Origin: Verrucomicrobiales bacterium | GTDB taxonomy: Bacteria > Verrucomicrobiota > Verrucomicrobiia > Verrucomicrobiales > V1-33 | Direction: 5' to 3' | DNA length: 5,947 bases | NCBI GenBank assembly: GCA_028293305.1 | Contig: JAQGPD010000281.1 | Span: forward strand, 1-5,947 | Shown here: in pieces, positions 1 to 5,653 of the stretch | How the letters are laid out: each line of letters opens with the position of its first letter | Numbering within the stretch: position 1 is the stretch's first letter | Notes under the pieces: generated by a model | What the model was told of the DNA's origin: nothing | Databases searched by the model: none | What the model saw: only the letters and a program-made list of their open reading frames with translations | Translations under genes and position numbers: made by a program

Positions 1-282
1 TATATCCACCCTGACAATCCGAAGTATTCCGAAACGGAATCCGCGACCCGGAAGCTGTTCGACGAATATGAACTGAAAACCACCCTGGAAAAGGCGGAGG
101 ACACTTCCGTGACGGACGGCGAGGCCAAAATCAAATTTGTGCAGCTCACCCAAAAAGTAACCGGCCCCGCCTTCCGGGACAATCGCGTCACCGGCGTGCA
201 CACCCTCCGTCAGGACAAAGGAGTGTGGAAAATCTTCGCCACCGAAGCCTCCGGCGTCGTGTATCTCGACGGGGCGTTGTAA
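1..282 (+). CDS. SnoaL/NTF2-like family protein, 3' end only
   Basis: The reading frame is open from the first base and gives 93 residues before TAA at 280-282, so the start lies outside the window. The fragment reads as the C-terminal half of a nuclear-transport-factor-2-like (SnoaL/DUF4440-type) fold. It has a charged helical stretch (about residues 11-32), then alternating beta strands containing GPAFRDNRVTGVHTL (about 59-73), and a final strand with VWKIFATEASGVVYL. The pattern 'R-x-x-G-x-H-x-L-R ... W-K-I' before the last strand is typical of these small alpha+beta barrel proteins. Members range from enzymes to plain ligand-binding proteins, so no reaction can be given. No signal peptide can be judged because the N-terminus is missing. 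The gene converges on the DUF1501 gene, and a large inverted repeat lies between them. The family call is fairly secure; the function is unknown. Confidence 0.75.
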   Translation, partial: YIHPDNPKYSETESATRKLFDEYELKTTLEKAEDTSVTDGEAKIKFVQLTQKVTGPAFRDNRVTGVHTLRQDKGVWKIFATEASGVVYLDGAL

Positions 283-290
283 AGTGGCAC

Positions 291-506
291 GTCAGAGTGG
301 TCCGCCAACAGAATAGTCCGCTAACAGAGTAGTCCGCTCAGTCCTCTGAGCGGTTCTCAAAGAATCGGCTTCCTCAAAGCATCGGCTTTCTCAAAGACCC
401 GAATAGCTGAATAACCGAATAGCTGGAAAAAGCCAATGCTCTGAATACCGCTCAGAGGACTGAGCGGACTACTCTGATGCGGACTACTCTGGCGGACCAC
501 TCTCAC
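291..506. repeat. Large imperfect inverted repeat between convergent genes
   Basis: The left arm spans 291-353 and the right arm 448-506, with a 94-base loop. The inner 29 bases of each arm (325-353 and 448-476) are perfectly complementary; the outer parts match apart from a few mismatches and short gaps. Each arm contains reiterated units around 'AGAGTAGTCCGC' (left: near 294, 311 and 327) and ends on its inner side in a perfect hairpin, CCGCTCAG-tcct-CTGAGCGG at 334-353 and CCGCTCAG-agga-CTGAGCGG at 448-467. The right arm includes the TGA stop of the DUF1501 gene (503-505). Weaker similarity continues outward: AAGTGG follows the upstream stop at 282, and its complement lies in the last DUF1501 codons. 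Transcripts from either side could fold into a long stem, which could end or insulate both converging transcripts. There is no T-tract, so a classical intrinsic terminator is not supported. Confidence 0.85.
354..425. repeat. Short tandem repeats in the loop of the inverted repeat
   Basis: Three copies of 'TYCTCAAAG' start at 354, 371 and 388, a period of 17. The first two continue as 'aATCGGCTT'/'cATCGGCTT'. They are followed by two exact copies of CCGAATAGCTG at 399-409 and 415-425, a period of 16. The unit lengths resemble the 15-16 base units in the flanking arms, so the whole spacer seems to have grown by duplication of short modules. No open reading frame of note crosses it. Confidence 0.75.
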
Positions 507-1900
507 GCCACCACTTCCATGATTGGGTTCCCGCTGGAGATCATAATCGGCCGGCCCTGGGCGTCCATGACTTCGCTGCGGGGGTCGATTCCCATGAGAT
601 AGTAAATGGTGGCCGCCACGTCGTCGGGGGTGACGGGATTGCTGGCGGGGTGGCTGCCGGTCTCATCGCTGCTGCCGTGGACGAAGCCGCGCTTGGTGCC
701 TCCGCCGGCCAGCAATACCGTATAACAATGCGGCCAGTGGTCGCGGCTGATGTTGCCGTTGATCTTCGGGGTGCGGCCGAACTCGCCCATCCAGACCACG
801 AGAGTTTCGTCCAACATGCCGCGCTGCTCCAGATCCAATAACAAAGTCGGCAACGTCTGCTCGGTGATGGGCAGATGGTATTGCTCAATGATAGGAAACA
901 TCCGCGTGTTGTTGAATCCATGCGTGTCCCACCCGCCGCCATCGGTTTTCTGACCGCCGATGCTGTCGCTGAAATAACAAGTCGTGAAGCGCACGCCGCT
1001 TTCCGCCAACCTCCGCGCCAGCAGACAGCCCTGGCCGTAGGTGGTGCGCCCGTAGGCTTCGCGCATCTTGTCAGGCTCGGCGGCGATATTGAACGCGTCG
1101 CGGATGCGCGGGCTGTTGAGCATGCCCAGGGCTTTCAGATAATATTCGTCCAGCCCGCGCGCCTCCGCGCTGAAATCCATGAGCTTCGCCTGCCGGTCGA
1201 TGAACTCCTGCAGGCCGCGCCGGTGCCGCAGGCGGTCGATGCTCAGGCTTTCCGGCAGGCTGAACTGCGGGAGACTGAAGGCGCTGTCGTTGGGGTCCGA
1301 GGGCACGTAAAGCGGGTCATGTTTTTTCCCCAGGAAGCTGGCGAACTGCCCCGGCGTCGGCGTGCCGTCGGAGATGATGTGTGGATAGGACACATAGCCG
1401 GGCATGGCGGGATCCGGCCGCTCTATCAACTTATCGGCAATCGATCCATAGCCTGGAAACAGGTCGATGGATTCCCGCAGACGTTGGTCATCGCTGGGCG
1501 GGGCTTTGCCGGTGAGCGCATAATAGCCCGCGGAATTGTGATTTGTCATCTTGTGGTGCACGCTCTTGATCAGCGTCACCTTGTCCATCACCGCCGCGGT
1601 TTTGGGCAGCCGGTCATTCACCTCGATGTCCGGACAGGCCGAACGCATGGGTTTGTGAGGACCCCGGATCTTTTCCTCCGCGTCCGGCTTCATGTCGAAG
1701 GTTTCCAGGTGGCTGGGGCCGCCCCATTGAAAAAGAAAAATAACACTTTTTGCCCGCACCGGCGGTTTGGGTCCCGTATATTGGCTGGACGCCTGCAGGA
1801 TCTTCGGAAGCGAAAGCCCCAGCATGCCCAGCGATCCCGCGCGCAGCATGGACCGGCGGGACAACAAGCCGGAGGGATGGAAGGAGGAGCAGGCGGACAT
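503..1900 (-). CDS. DUF1501 family protein with twin-arginine signal
   Basis: This 465-residue protein has the full length usual for DUF1501, a family in the alkaline phosphatase/sulfatase-like superfamily with no established substrate. The N-terminus has a twin-arginine motif, S14-R15-R16-S-M-L-R20, then a hydrophobic stretch to about residue 36, so export in folded form by Tat is predicted. Family landmarks follow in order: FLFQWGGPSHLETFDMKP at 55-72, VHHKMTNHNS from 114, GWDTHG at 323-328 (D325 and H327 are plausible metal ligands), GEFGRTP at 372-378, and SRDHWPH at 385-391. The C-terminal section (VTPDDVAATIYYLMGIDP) is also typical. I see no sulfatase C/S-x-P-x-R nucleophile motif, so sulfatase activity should not be assumed. 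The ATG at 1898-1900 fits the position of the Tat motif; no Shine-Dalgarno sequence precedes it. A palindromic repeat ends seven bases before the start. It lies downstream of the DUF1549/DUF1553 gene, a very common pairing in Planctomycetes and Verrucomicrobia that suggests a shared role outside the cytoplasm. Family call very sure, biochemical role unknown. Confidence 0.97.
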   Translation of the reverse strand: MSACSSFHPSGLLSRRSMLRAGSLGMLGLSLPKILQASSQYTGPKPPVRAKSVIFLFQWGGPSHLETFDMKPDAEEKIRGPHKPMRSACPDIEVNDRLPKTAAVMDKVTLIKSVHHKMTNHNSAGYYALTGKAPPSDDQRLRESIDLFPGYGSIADKLIERPDPAMPGYVSYPHIISDGTPTPGQFASFLGKKHDPLYVPSDPNDSAFSLPQFSLPESLSIDRLRHRRGLQEFIDRQAKLMDFSAEARGLDEYYLKALGMLNSPRIRDAFNIAAEPDKMREAYGRTTYGQGCLLARRLAESGVRFTTCYFSDSIGGQKTDGGGWDTHGFNNTRMFPIIEQYHLPITEQTLPTLLLDLEQRGMLDETLVVWMGEFGRTPKINGNISRDHWPHCYTVLLAGGGTKRGFVHGSSDETGSHPASNPVTPDDVAATIYYLMGIDPRSEVMDAQGRPIMISSGNPIMEVVA

Positions 1901-1907
1901 GATGGTC

Positions 1908-1930
1908 GGAGGGTGGACTTTCAGTCCACC
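1908..1930. repeat. Palindromic repeat unit, copy A, just upstream of DUF1501 start
   Basis: This 23-base unit contains the near-palindrome GGTGGACTTTCAGTCCACC (8-base-pair stem, 3-base loop) plus a one-sided GGAG extension at 1908-1911. An exact inverted copy is at 2026-2048. In the minus-strand transcript this copy ends in CCCUCC and lies only seven bases before the DUF1501 ATG, so a hairpin would occupy the place of a ribosome binding site. It may be a REP-like dispersed element; genome-wide copy number cannot be seen here. Confidence 0.85.
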
Positions 1931-2025
1931 AGGGCAGAGGTTGTTCTAACACGTCGCGCGTGGCGCGGGGATCGTTTTTTAGATTGGATATTTTGGATTG
2001 GGACGACTGTGAAAATGAAAAAACA
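1931..2025. other. Spacer between the two inverted repeat copies
   Basis: This 95-base segment lies between the DUF1549/DUF1553 and DUF1501 genes and has no credible reading frame. About 1971-2023 is AT-rich in an otherwise GC-rich window, with 'TTTTGGATTGG'-like repeats near 1977 and 1991. It also holds a small GC stem, CGCGC-gtg-GCGCG at 1955-1967. The AT-rich patch could contain a promoter for the DUF1501 gene, but no convincing -35/-10 pair was found. Confidence 0.5.
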
Positions 2026-2048
2026 GGTGGACTGAAAGTCCACCCTCC
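2018..2048 (-). terminator. Possible intrinsic terminator or attenuator after the DUF1549/DUF1553 gene
   Basis: Read on the minus strand, the stop codon of the DUF1549/DUF1553 gene is followed at once by GGAG and then the hairpin GGTGGACT-ttc-AGTCCACC. After two bases comes a run of six T (plus-strand A run at 2018-2023) and then more T-rich sequence. An 8-base-pair stem, a tight loop and a U-tract are the form of a Rho-independent terminator. The stem is also part of the inverted repeat, so pairing with the copy at 1908-1930 would compete with it. Incomplete termination here would lower DUF1501 expression relative to its upstream partner. Not tested. Confidence 0.5.
2026..2048. repeat. Palindromic repeat unit, copy B, abutting DUF1549/DUF1553 stop
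   Basis: This is the exact inverted copy of the 23-base unit at 1908-1930. It begins directly next to the TAA stop (2049-2051) of the upstream minus-strand gene with no bases between. Together the two copies frame a 141-base segment with perfect terminal inverted repeats. No matching target-site duplication flanks them, so a recent mobile-element insertion is not shown. Confidence 0.85.
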
Positions 2049-4259
2049 TTAGTGCCGCAGCAGGAATTCCTTGGTGTTGATGAGGCTCCAGACGATGTCC
2101 TCCAAAGCCGCGCGGCGGGTGGAGTTTTCCGTCAGGAGTGGGGTTAGGAATTGCAGTTCCGCTTCCGTGGGTGGCCGGCTGAGGGTGCGCCAGTAGAGGT
2201 CCGTGATGGCCTCGGCCGGGGGCATGGCGGAATCTGTCAGGGTGGCCAGGCGGTTGTCCGAGGCGCTGATGACGCCCGCCACGCCCGGTCCGCTGGTGAG
2301 GGTGAAAACCTGGGCGAGGGAGCTTTCGTCACTGCGCTCGCAGCCGCAGGTGGTGGTGCGCGGGGACTTGCCGAATTGTTTCAGGAAGCGATCGTTTTCC
2401 GTGGCCGGCATTTTGCGTCCGCCCAGCTTCACGCCGGGAATGGCGGAGGCGGTTTTGGTGTCAGGATAGGCCGCGAATTCCGGCACGCGGTCGAGGGCGG
2501 TGTGGATGGCATCCAGCAGCGGCTCCGCGGGAAGGCGGCGCGGGATGGGGTGTGAGTGGTTGACCAGATCCTCCGCATTGCCCGGGAGCGGGGTGCTGGA
2601 AAGTTGGTAGGTGCGCGACTGGCAGATGAGCCGGAGCAGCGGCTTGGCGCGCATTCCGTTGCCGATGAAAAAATCCGTCAGGGCGTCCAGCAGCGCGGGA
2701 TTGGACGGCGGATTGGTTAGTCTGAAATCGTCGATGGGATCCACCAGGCCGGTGCCCATGAGGTGCGACCACAGACGGTTTACCTGCACCCTGGCGAAAA
2801 GCGGATGTTCCGGACGCGTCATCCAATCCGCGAACGAAGCCAGGTGATTCGTGTCCACAGGCAAGGCCGCCGCTTCCCCCAGCAACGCGGGAGCGGGAGC
2901 TTTTTTGTTGCGTGGATCGAGCAGCTCGGGCTGATTTGTCAGGTAAAGCACCTGCTCGCCGACGAATTCGAGCTTGTCGTTTTCGTCCTTCCGGTTGTTT
3001 TCAATGATCGTATAACCAATGCGGTCGAAGATGGCGGAAAAGCGATAGTAGTCGTCCTGCGTCCAGCGCTCGAAAGGATGGTTATGACACTTTGCGCAGC
3101 CCAGGCGCGTGCCCAGAAAAACCTGCGCGGCGGCCTCCGCGCGTTGGGTGGGCTCGCGCAGGGAGCGGTAAAAATTCGCCGGCGCATTGCCATAGGTGCT
3201 GCCCAGGCCAGTCACCACCTCCCGGGCCAGGGCATCCAGCGGCCGGTCGGCGGCGACTCCCTGACGGATCCAGTCATGAAAGGCGGCAACGCCTTTGGTA
3301 TCGAGAATGCGCTCCTCCACCCGCAACAAATCCGCCCATTTCATGGTCCAGTGATCCGCGTAGCCGGGACTGTCCAGCAGACGGTCCACCAGGGCGTTTC
3401 GCTTATTGGAGTCGGTGGAGGCCGTGAAACTTTCCGCTTCCTCCCGGCTGGGGATGCGGCCGGTCAGGTCCAGATAAACCCGCCTGACAAATGTCGCGTC
3501 ATCGCACTCCGGGGAAGGCACGGTGCGCATCCGGCGGAGCTTGTCGAAGACGTGTTCATCCACCGCGTTCCGCGGTTCGGGGGCGGCCCACACGAAGTCC
3601 GGGCGGTCCGGAATGAACGCCAGACGCACCGGCGTTTTGAATTGCTCGAAGCGCACGACCACCGTGGTCTCTCCGGTTTTCAAGGCCTGCACGACTCCGC
3701 CCGGCGTGACTTTGGGCAGGAGATTGGAGGGTTCATAAACAACCTGCCGCGTGACGTCGCGGGAGGTGCCGTCGGAAAAAGTGGCGGTCACCGCCAACTG
3801 CACCTCGCGCACGGGATCTGTCAGGATAGCCTGCGGGGGCTGGACCGTCAGACTTGTCAGGACCGGACTGTCCGGCGGATCCATGGGCGCTCCGGCGGCG
3901 ATCCAGTCGCGCAAAAGCCGGTATTCCTCCGAGTCGGGAGCGAAGCGTTTTCCGCCCTCGTGTTCGGTTAGTTCCGCCGGTTTTTTCAAAATAAAACTCG
4001 CGTCCGGATCGTCAATATTCAGGCGCTTTCCGCGCAGGTTGCCTGCGAGGACCCCGTGGTCGGCGGCGGGATTTTCGCCGCGCAGGGAAAGCTTCAAATT
4101 TCCTTTTCCGGCGCCGGCGCCATGACAGGCCCCCATGTTGCAACCCGCCCGGCTCAGCAAGGGCATCACCTCATGCGTGAAGCTGGGCGCCGCCCGCAGC
4201 ACCGCCGGTCCCATGGCCAGGAACAGGATGGGAAAGGATGCCAAAGGTCGGAAACACAT
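2049..4259 (-). CDS. PSCyt1-BIG2-DUF1549-DUF1553 secreted protein with c-type haem motifs
   Basis: This is a large exported multidomain protein of the planctomycete/verrucomicrobial DUF1549-DUF1553 type. From the ATG at 4257-4259 it has 736 residues. The order is: Sec-type signal peptide (about 1-24); a PSCyt1-like segment with C40-NMGA-C45-H46 (CX4CH) followed by KLSLRG and GKRFAPDSEEYRLLRDWI; a bacterial Ig-like (BIG2) domain at about 135-220; DUF1549/PSCyt2 at about 230-415 with C388-AK-C391-H392 (CX2CH) in CAKCHNHPFE; and DUF1553/PSD1 at about 485-730, starting near FARVQVNRLWSHLMG and including CGCERSDESSLAQ. The CXnCH motifs suggest covalent haem and electron transfer, but the substrate is unknown. 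An in-frame GTG seven codons upstream (4278-4280) would give 743 residues. I prefer the ATG because it places a basic residue then the hydrophobic core at the N-terminus; neither start has a Shine-Dalgarno sequence. The downstream DUF1501 gene is its usual partner. Family assignment very sure, activity inferred only. Confidence 0.96.
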   Translation of the reverse strand: MCFRPLASFPILFLAMGPAVLRAAPSFTHEVMPLLSRAGCNMGACHGAGAGKGNLKLSLRGENPAADHGVLAGNLRGKRLNIDDPDASFILKKPAELTEHEGGKRFAPDSEEYRLLRDWIAAGAPMDPPDSPVLTSLTVQPPQAILTDPVREVQLAVTATFSDGTSRDVTRQVVYEPSNLLPKVTPGGVVQALKTGETTVVVRFEQFKTPVRLAFIPDRPDFVWAAPEPRNAVDEHVFDKLRRMRTVPSPECDDATFVRRVYLDLTGRIPSREEAESFTASTDSNKRNALVDRLLDSPGYADHWTMKWADLLRVEERILDTKGVAAFHDWIRQGVAADRPLDALAREVVTGLGSTYGNAPANFYRSLREPTQRAEAAAQVFLGTRLGCAKCHNHPFERWTQDDYYRFSAIFDRIGYTIIENNRKDENDKLEFVGEQVLYLTNQPELLDPRNKKAPAPALLGEAAALPVDTNHLASFADWMTRPEHPLFARVQVNRLWSHLMGTGLVDPIDDFRLTNPPSNPALLDALTDFFIGNGMRAKPLLRLICQSRTYQLSSTPLPGNAEDLVNHSHPIPRRLPAEPLLDAIHTALDRVPEFAAYPDTKTASAIPGVKLGGRKMPATENDRFLKQFGKSPRTTTCGCERSDESSLAQVFTLTSGPGVAGVISASDNRLATLTDSAMPPAEAITDLYWRTLSRPPTEAELQFLTPLLTENSTRRAALEDIVWSLINTKEFLLRH

Positions 4260-4513
4260 GCAGGGAGGGAGGTCGGGCACGGCGCCAGGGCGGAGGACTG
4301 AGGTCGGAAGGCGAAGGGAGGCGGTCGGGAAAACGCAGGGAGGCGGGGGGCGGAAATCAGCGGATGGGAGTTCGCGGCGGAACCCTATTGAGAACGCCCG
4401 GGACGCCCTCCGGCTTTCATCGCGGAACGCCGTTCAGCCATTTCCGGAAACCCGGCGGGCGGACGGAAAGGTCGGCGGCGGGAGGAAATGGAGAATGATG
4501 CGTGAGTCCAAAA
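4260..4513. other. Non-coding leader region upstream of the DUF1549/DUF1553 gene
   Basis: About 250 bases separate the PanE-family stop from the next minus-strand start. The half near the start (4261-4380) is strongly purine-rich on the plus strand, so the transcript leader would be C/U-rich. GGGAGGCGG occurs at 4316-4324 and 4338-4346. The promoter of the downstream pair may lie here, but I cannot point to a convincing -35/-10. No conserved protein is recognisable in any frame. Confidence 0.5.
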
Positions 4514-5461
4514 TCAGCGATTCCGGATGGCGTCGAGGATTTCCTGGTAGAGCGCTTCCATTTCCGGAATGTCCGCTCCGGCGGCCAGGGCCTGGCGCAC
4601 GGGTTCGCCCCAGATGGCCTCGACCTCCACCGGCCGGCCCTCGACAAAATCGATCATGCTGCTAGGGCGATACGGCCCCATGGGCGGGGTGCGGGAGATT
4701 TGATAGTCGGCCCAGCCCTCCGGCAGTGGATGCCCTAGCGCGGCGGCGGCGGAGACGGCTTCATCCGCCAGCACGCGGGCCCGCGCGGCGAGGGCGGGAT
4801 CCCCCAGAATATCCGCCGTGGTGATGCCGCCCCCGGCGATCGCGAGGCCATTGAACGGGATATTCCACACCAGTTTTTTCCACCTCACCACGGCCAGGCT
4901 GTCCTCGACCCGCGACGGAATTTCCGAACCATTGAGCAGATCGCTGATGGCATGGGTCCGCGCTGACGGTCCGCCGGAAAATTCCCCCAGGGCGACATCA
5001 CCGTCCGAAATATGGTCGATGAGGCCGGGCCCGGTGCGGTTGATGCAGACAAAACAAACACCGCCCAGGACTTGATCCGCCCGGTGCAGGCCGGCCAGGC
5101 AGGCTTCATTTCCCAGGCCATTCTGCAGCGTCACCACGACCGTGCCCGGATGCAGCAGTGGCGGCAACAAGGCGGTTAGGCTGTCGTTGGCCGTCGTTTT
5201 CAAAGCCACGAAAACCAGATCGCAGGGACCGATTTCCCCCGTGGTTCCAAAGGCGCGGACGTTGGTCAGGGAGAAGTCGCCCGCGCAGCTTTTGATGCGC
5301 AGCCCATGCGCCCTGACATGTTCCAGATCGGAACGCATCAGGAAATTCACTTCATGCCCATGTTGCGCCAGGCGCGCTCCGTAATAACAACCCATCGCTC
5401 CCGAACCGATGATGGCGATGCGCGGGCGGGCGGGAAAAGCGGGGGAGGAAATCTCGGACAT
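4514..5461 (-). CDS. panE: 2-dehydropantoate 2-reductase (PanE/ApbA family)
   Basis: PanE reduces 2-dehydropantoate to pantoate with NADPH, a cytoplasmic step of pantothenate and coenzyme A synthesis. The predicted protein has 315 residues, normal for the family. The N-terminal Rossmann domain has RIAIIGSGAMG with the dinucleotide-binding G19-S-G21-A-M-G24; VALKTTAND and VTLQNGLGNE are the expected downstream motifs. In the C-terminal helical domain, WKKLVWN places K196 and N200 at the positions of catalytic Lys176 and Asn180 of the E. coli enzyme. SSMIDFVEG...EVEAIWG supplies the Ser (267/268) and Glu279 equivalents of Ser244 and Glu256. The frame stays open back to 5899, but the extension has no family similarity and overlaps the divergent cvfB coding region, so ATG 5459-5461, just before the Rossmann fold, is chosen. 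No Shine-Dalgarno is visible. Paralogues in this family can act on other 2-keto acids, so the exact substrate is less sure than the family. Confidence 0.93.
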   Translation of the reverse strand: MSEISSPAFPARPRIAIIGSGAMGCYYGARLAQHGHEVNFLMRSDLEHVRAHGLRIKSCAGDFSLTNVRAFGTTGEIGPCDLVFVALKTTANDSLTALLPPLLHPGTVVVTLQNGLGNEACLAGLHRADQVLGGVCFVCINRTGPGLIDHISDGDVALGEFSGGPSARTHAISDLLNGSEIPSRVEDSLAVVRWKKLVWNIPFNGLAIAGGGITTADILGDPALAARARVLADEAVSAAAALGHPLPEGWADYQISRTPPMGPYRPSSMIDFVEGRPVEVEAIWGEPVRQALAAGADIPEMEALYQEILDAIRNR

Positions 5462-5653
5462 GGCGGGAAGGCGGGGCTGGAAATTTGAAGGGGAAATTTG
5501 GATAGGAATTTCCGGAAAGATTGGACACCAAAGCCCAGTCCGCCCGCCAAGGCAAATGCCTCCACACGCGAAAGCCGCCCCTGCCCGCCGCCCGGTGGTC
5601 CGCCATTCCCCGGGCTCGCCTTCCGGCGGATCCGTGCTTAGGGTGCGGGTTCC
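5462..5653. promoter_or_regulatory. Divergent intergenic region between panE-like and cvfB genes
   Basis: The 192 bases separate two genes reading away from each other, so the promoters of both should be here. The panE-proximal part (5479-5517) is AT-rich and periodic; the cvfB-proximal part is GC-rich. I could not identify a -35/-10 pair or a Shine-Dalgarno sequence for either gene. The promoter role is inferred from gene orientation. Confidence 0.6.
5479..5517. repeat. Three 13-base direct repeats upstream of panE-like gene
   Basis: GGAAATTTGAAGG (5479-5491), GGAAATTTGGATA (5492-5504) and GGAATTTCCGGAA (5505-5517) follow each other with a period of 13. The first two share nine identical bases; the third keeps GGAA-TTT. 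They start 18 bases upstream of the panE-like ATG. They could be repeated protein-binding sites or a simple-sequence expansion. Confidence 0.55.

Noticed and set aside
291..506. CRISPR array
   Set aside because: The repeats are short, imperfect and inverted, with no regular unique spacers and no cas genes nearby.
875..2035. Plus-strand open frame of 386 codons antisense to DUF1501
   Set aside because: It lies opposite a full-length DUF1501 gene with all family motifs, shows no recognisable domain, and is explained by high GC and codon bias.
1908..2048. Recent miniature transposon (MITE) insertion
   Set aside because: The terminal inverted repeats are perfect, but no target-site duplication is visible on the flanks and no related transposase is present, so a repeat pair is the safer call.
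2763..3971. Plus-strand open frame of 402 codons antisense to DUF1549/DUF1553
   Set aside because: It mirrors a well-supported gene and has no domain of its own.
4135..4665. Plus-strand open frame of 176 codons across the leader region
   Set aside because: Its composition is Arg/Gly/Pro-rich low complexity, it overlaps the ends of two real genes, and no family is recognisable.
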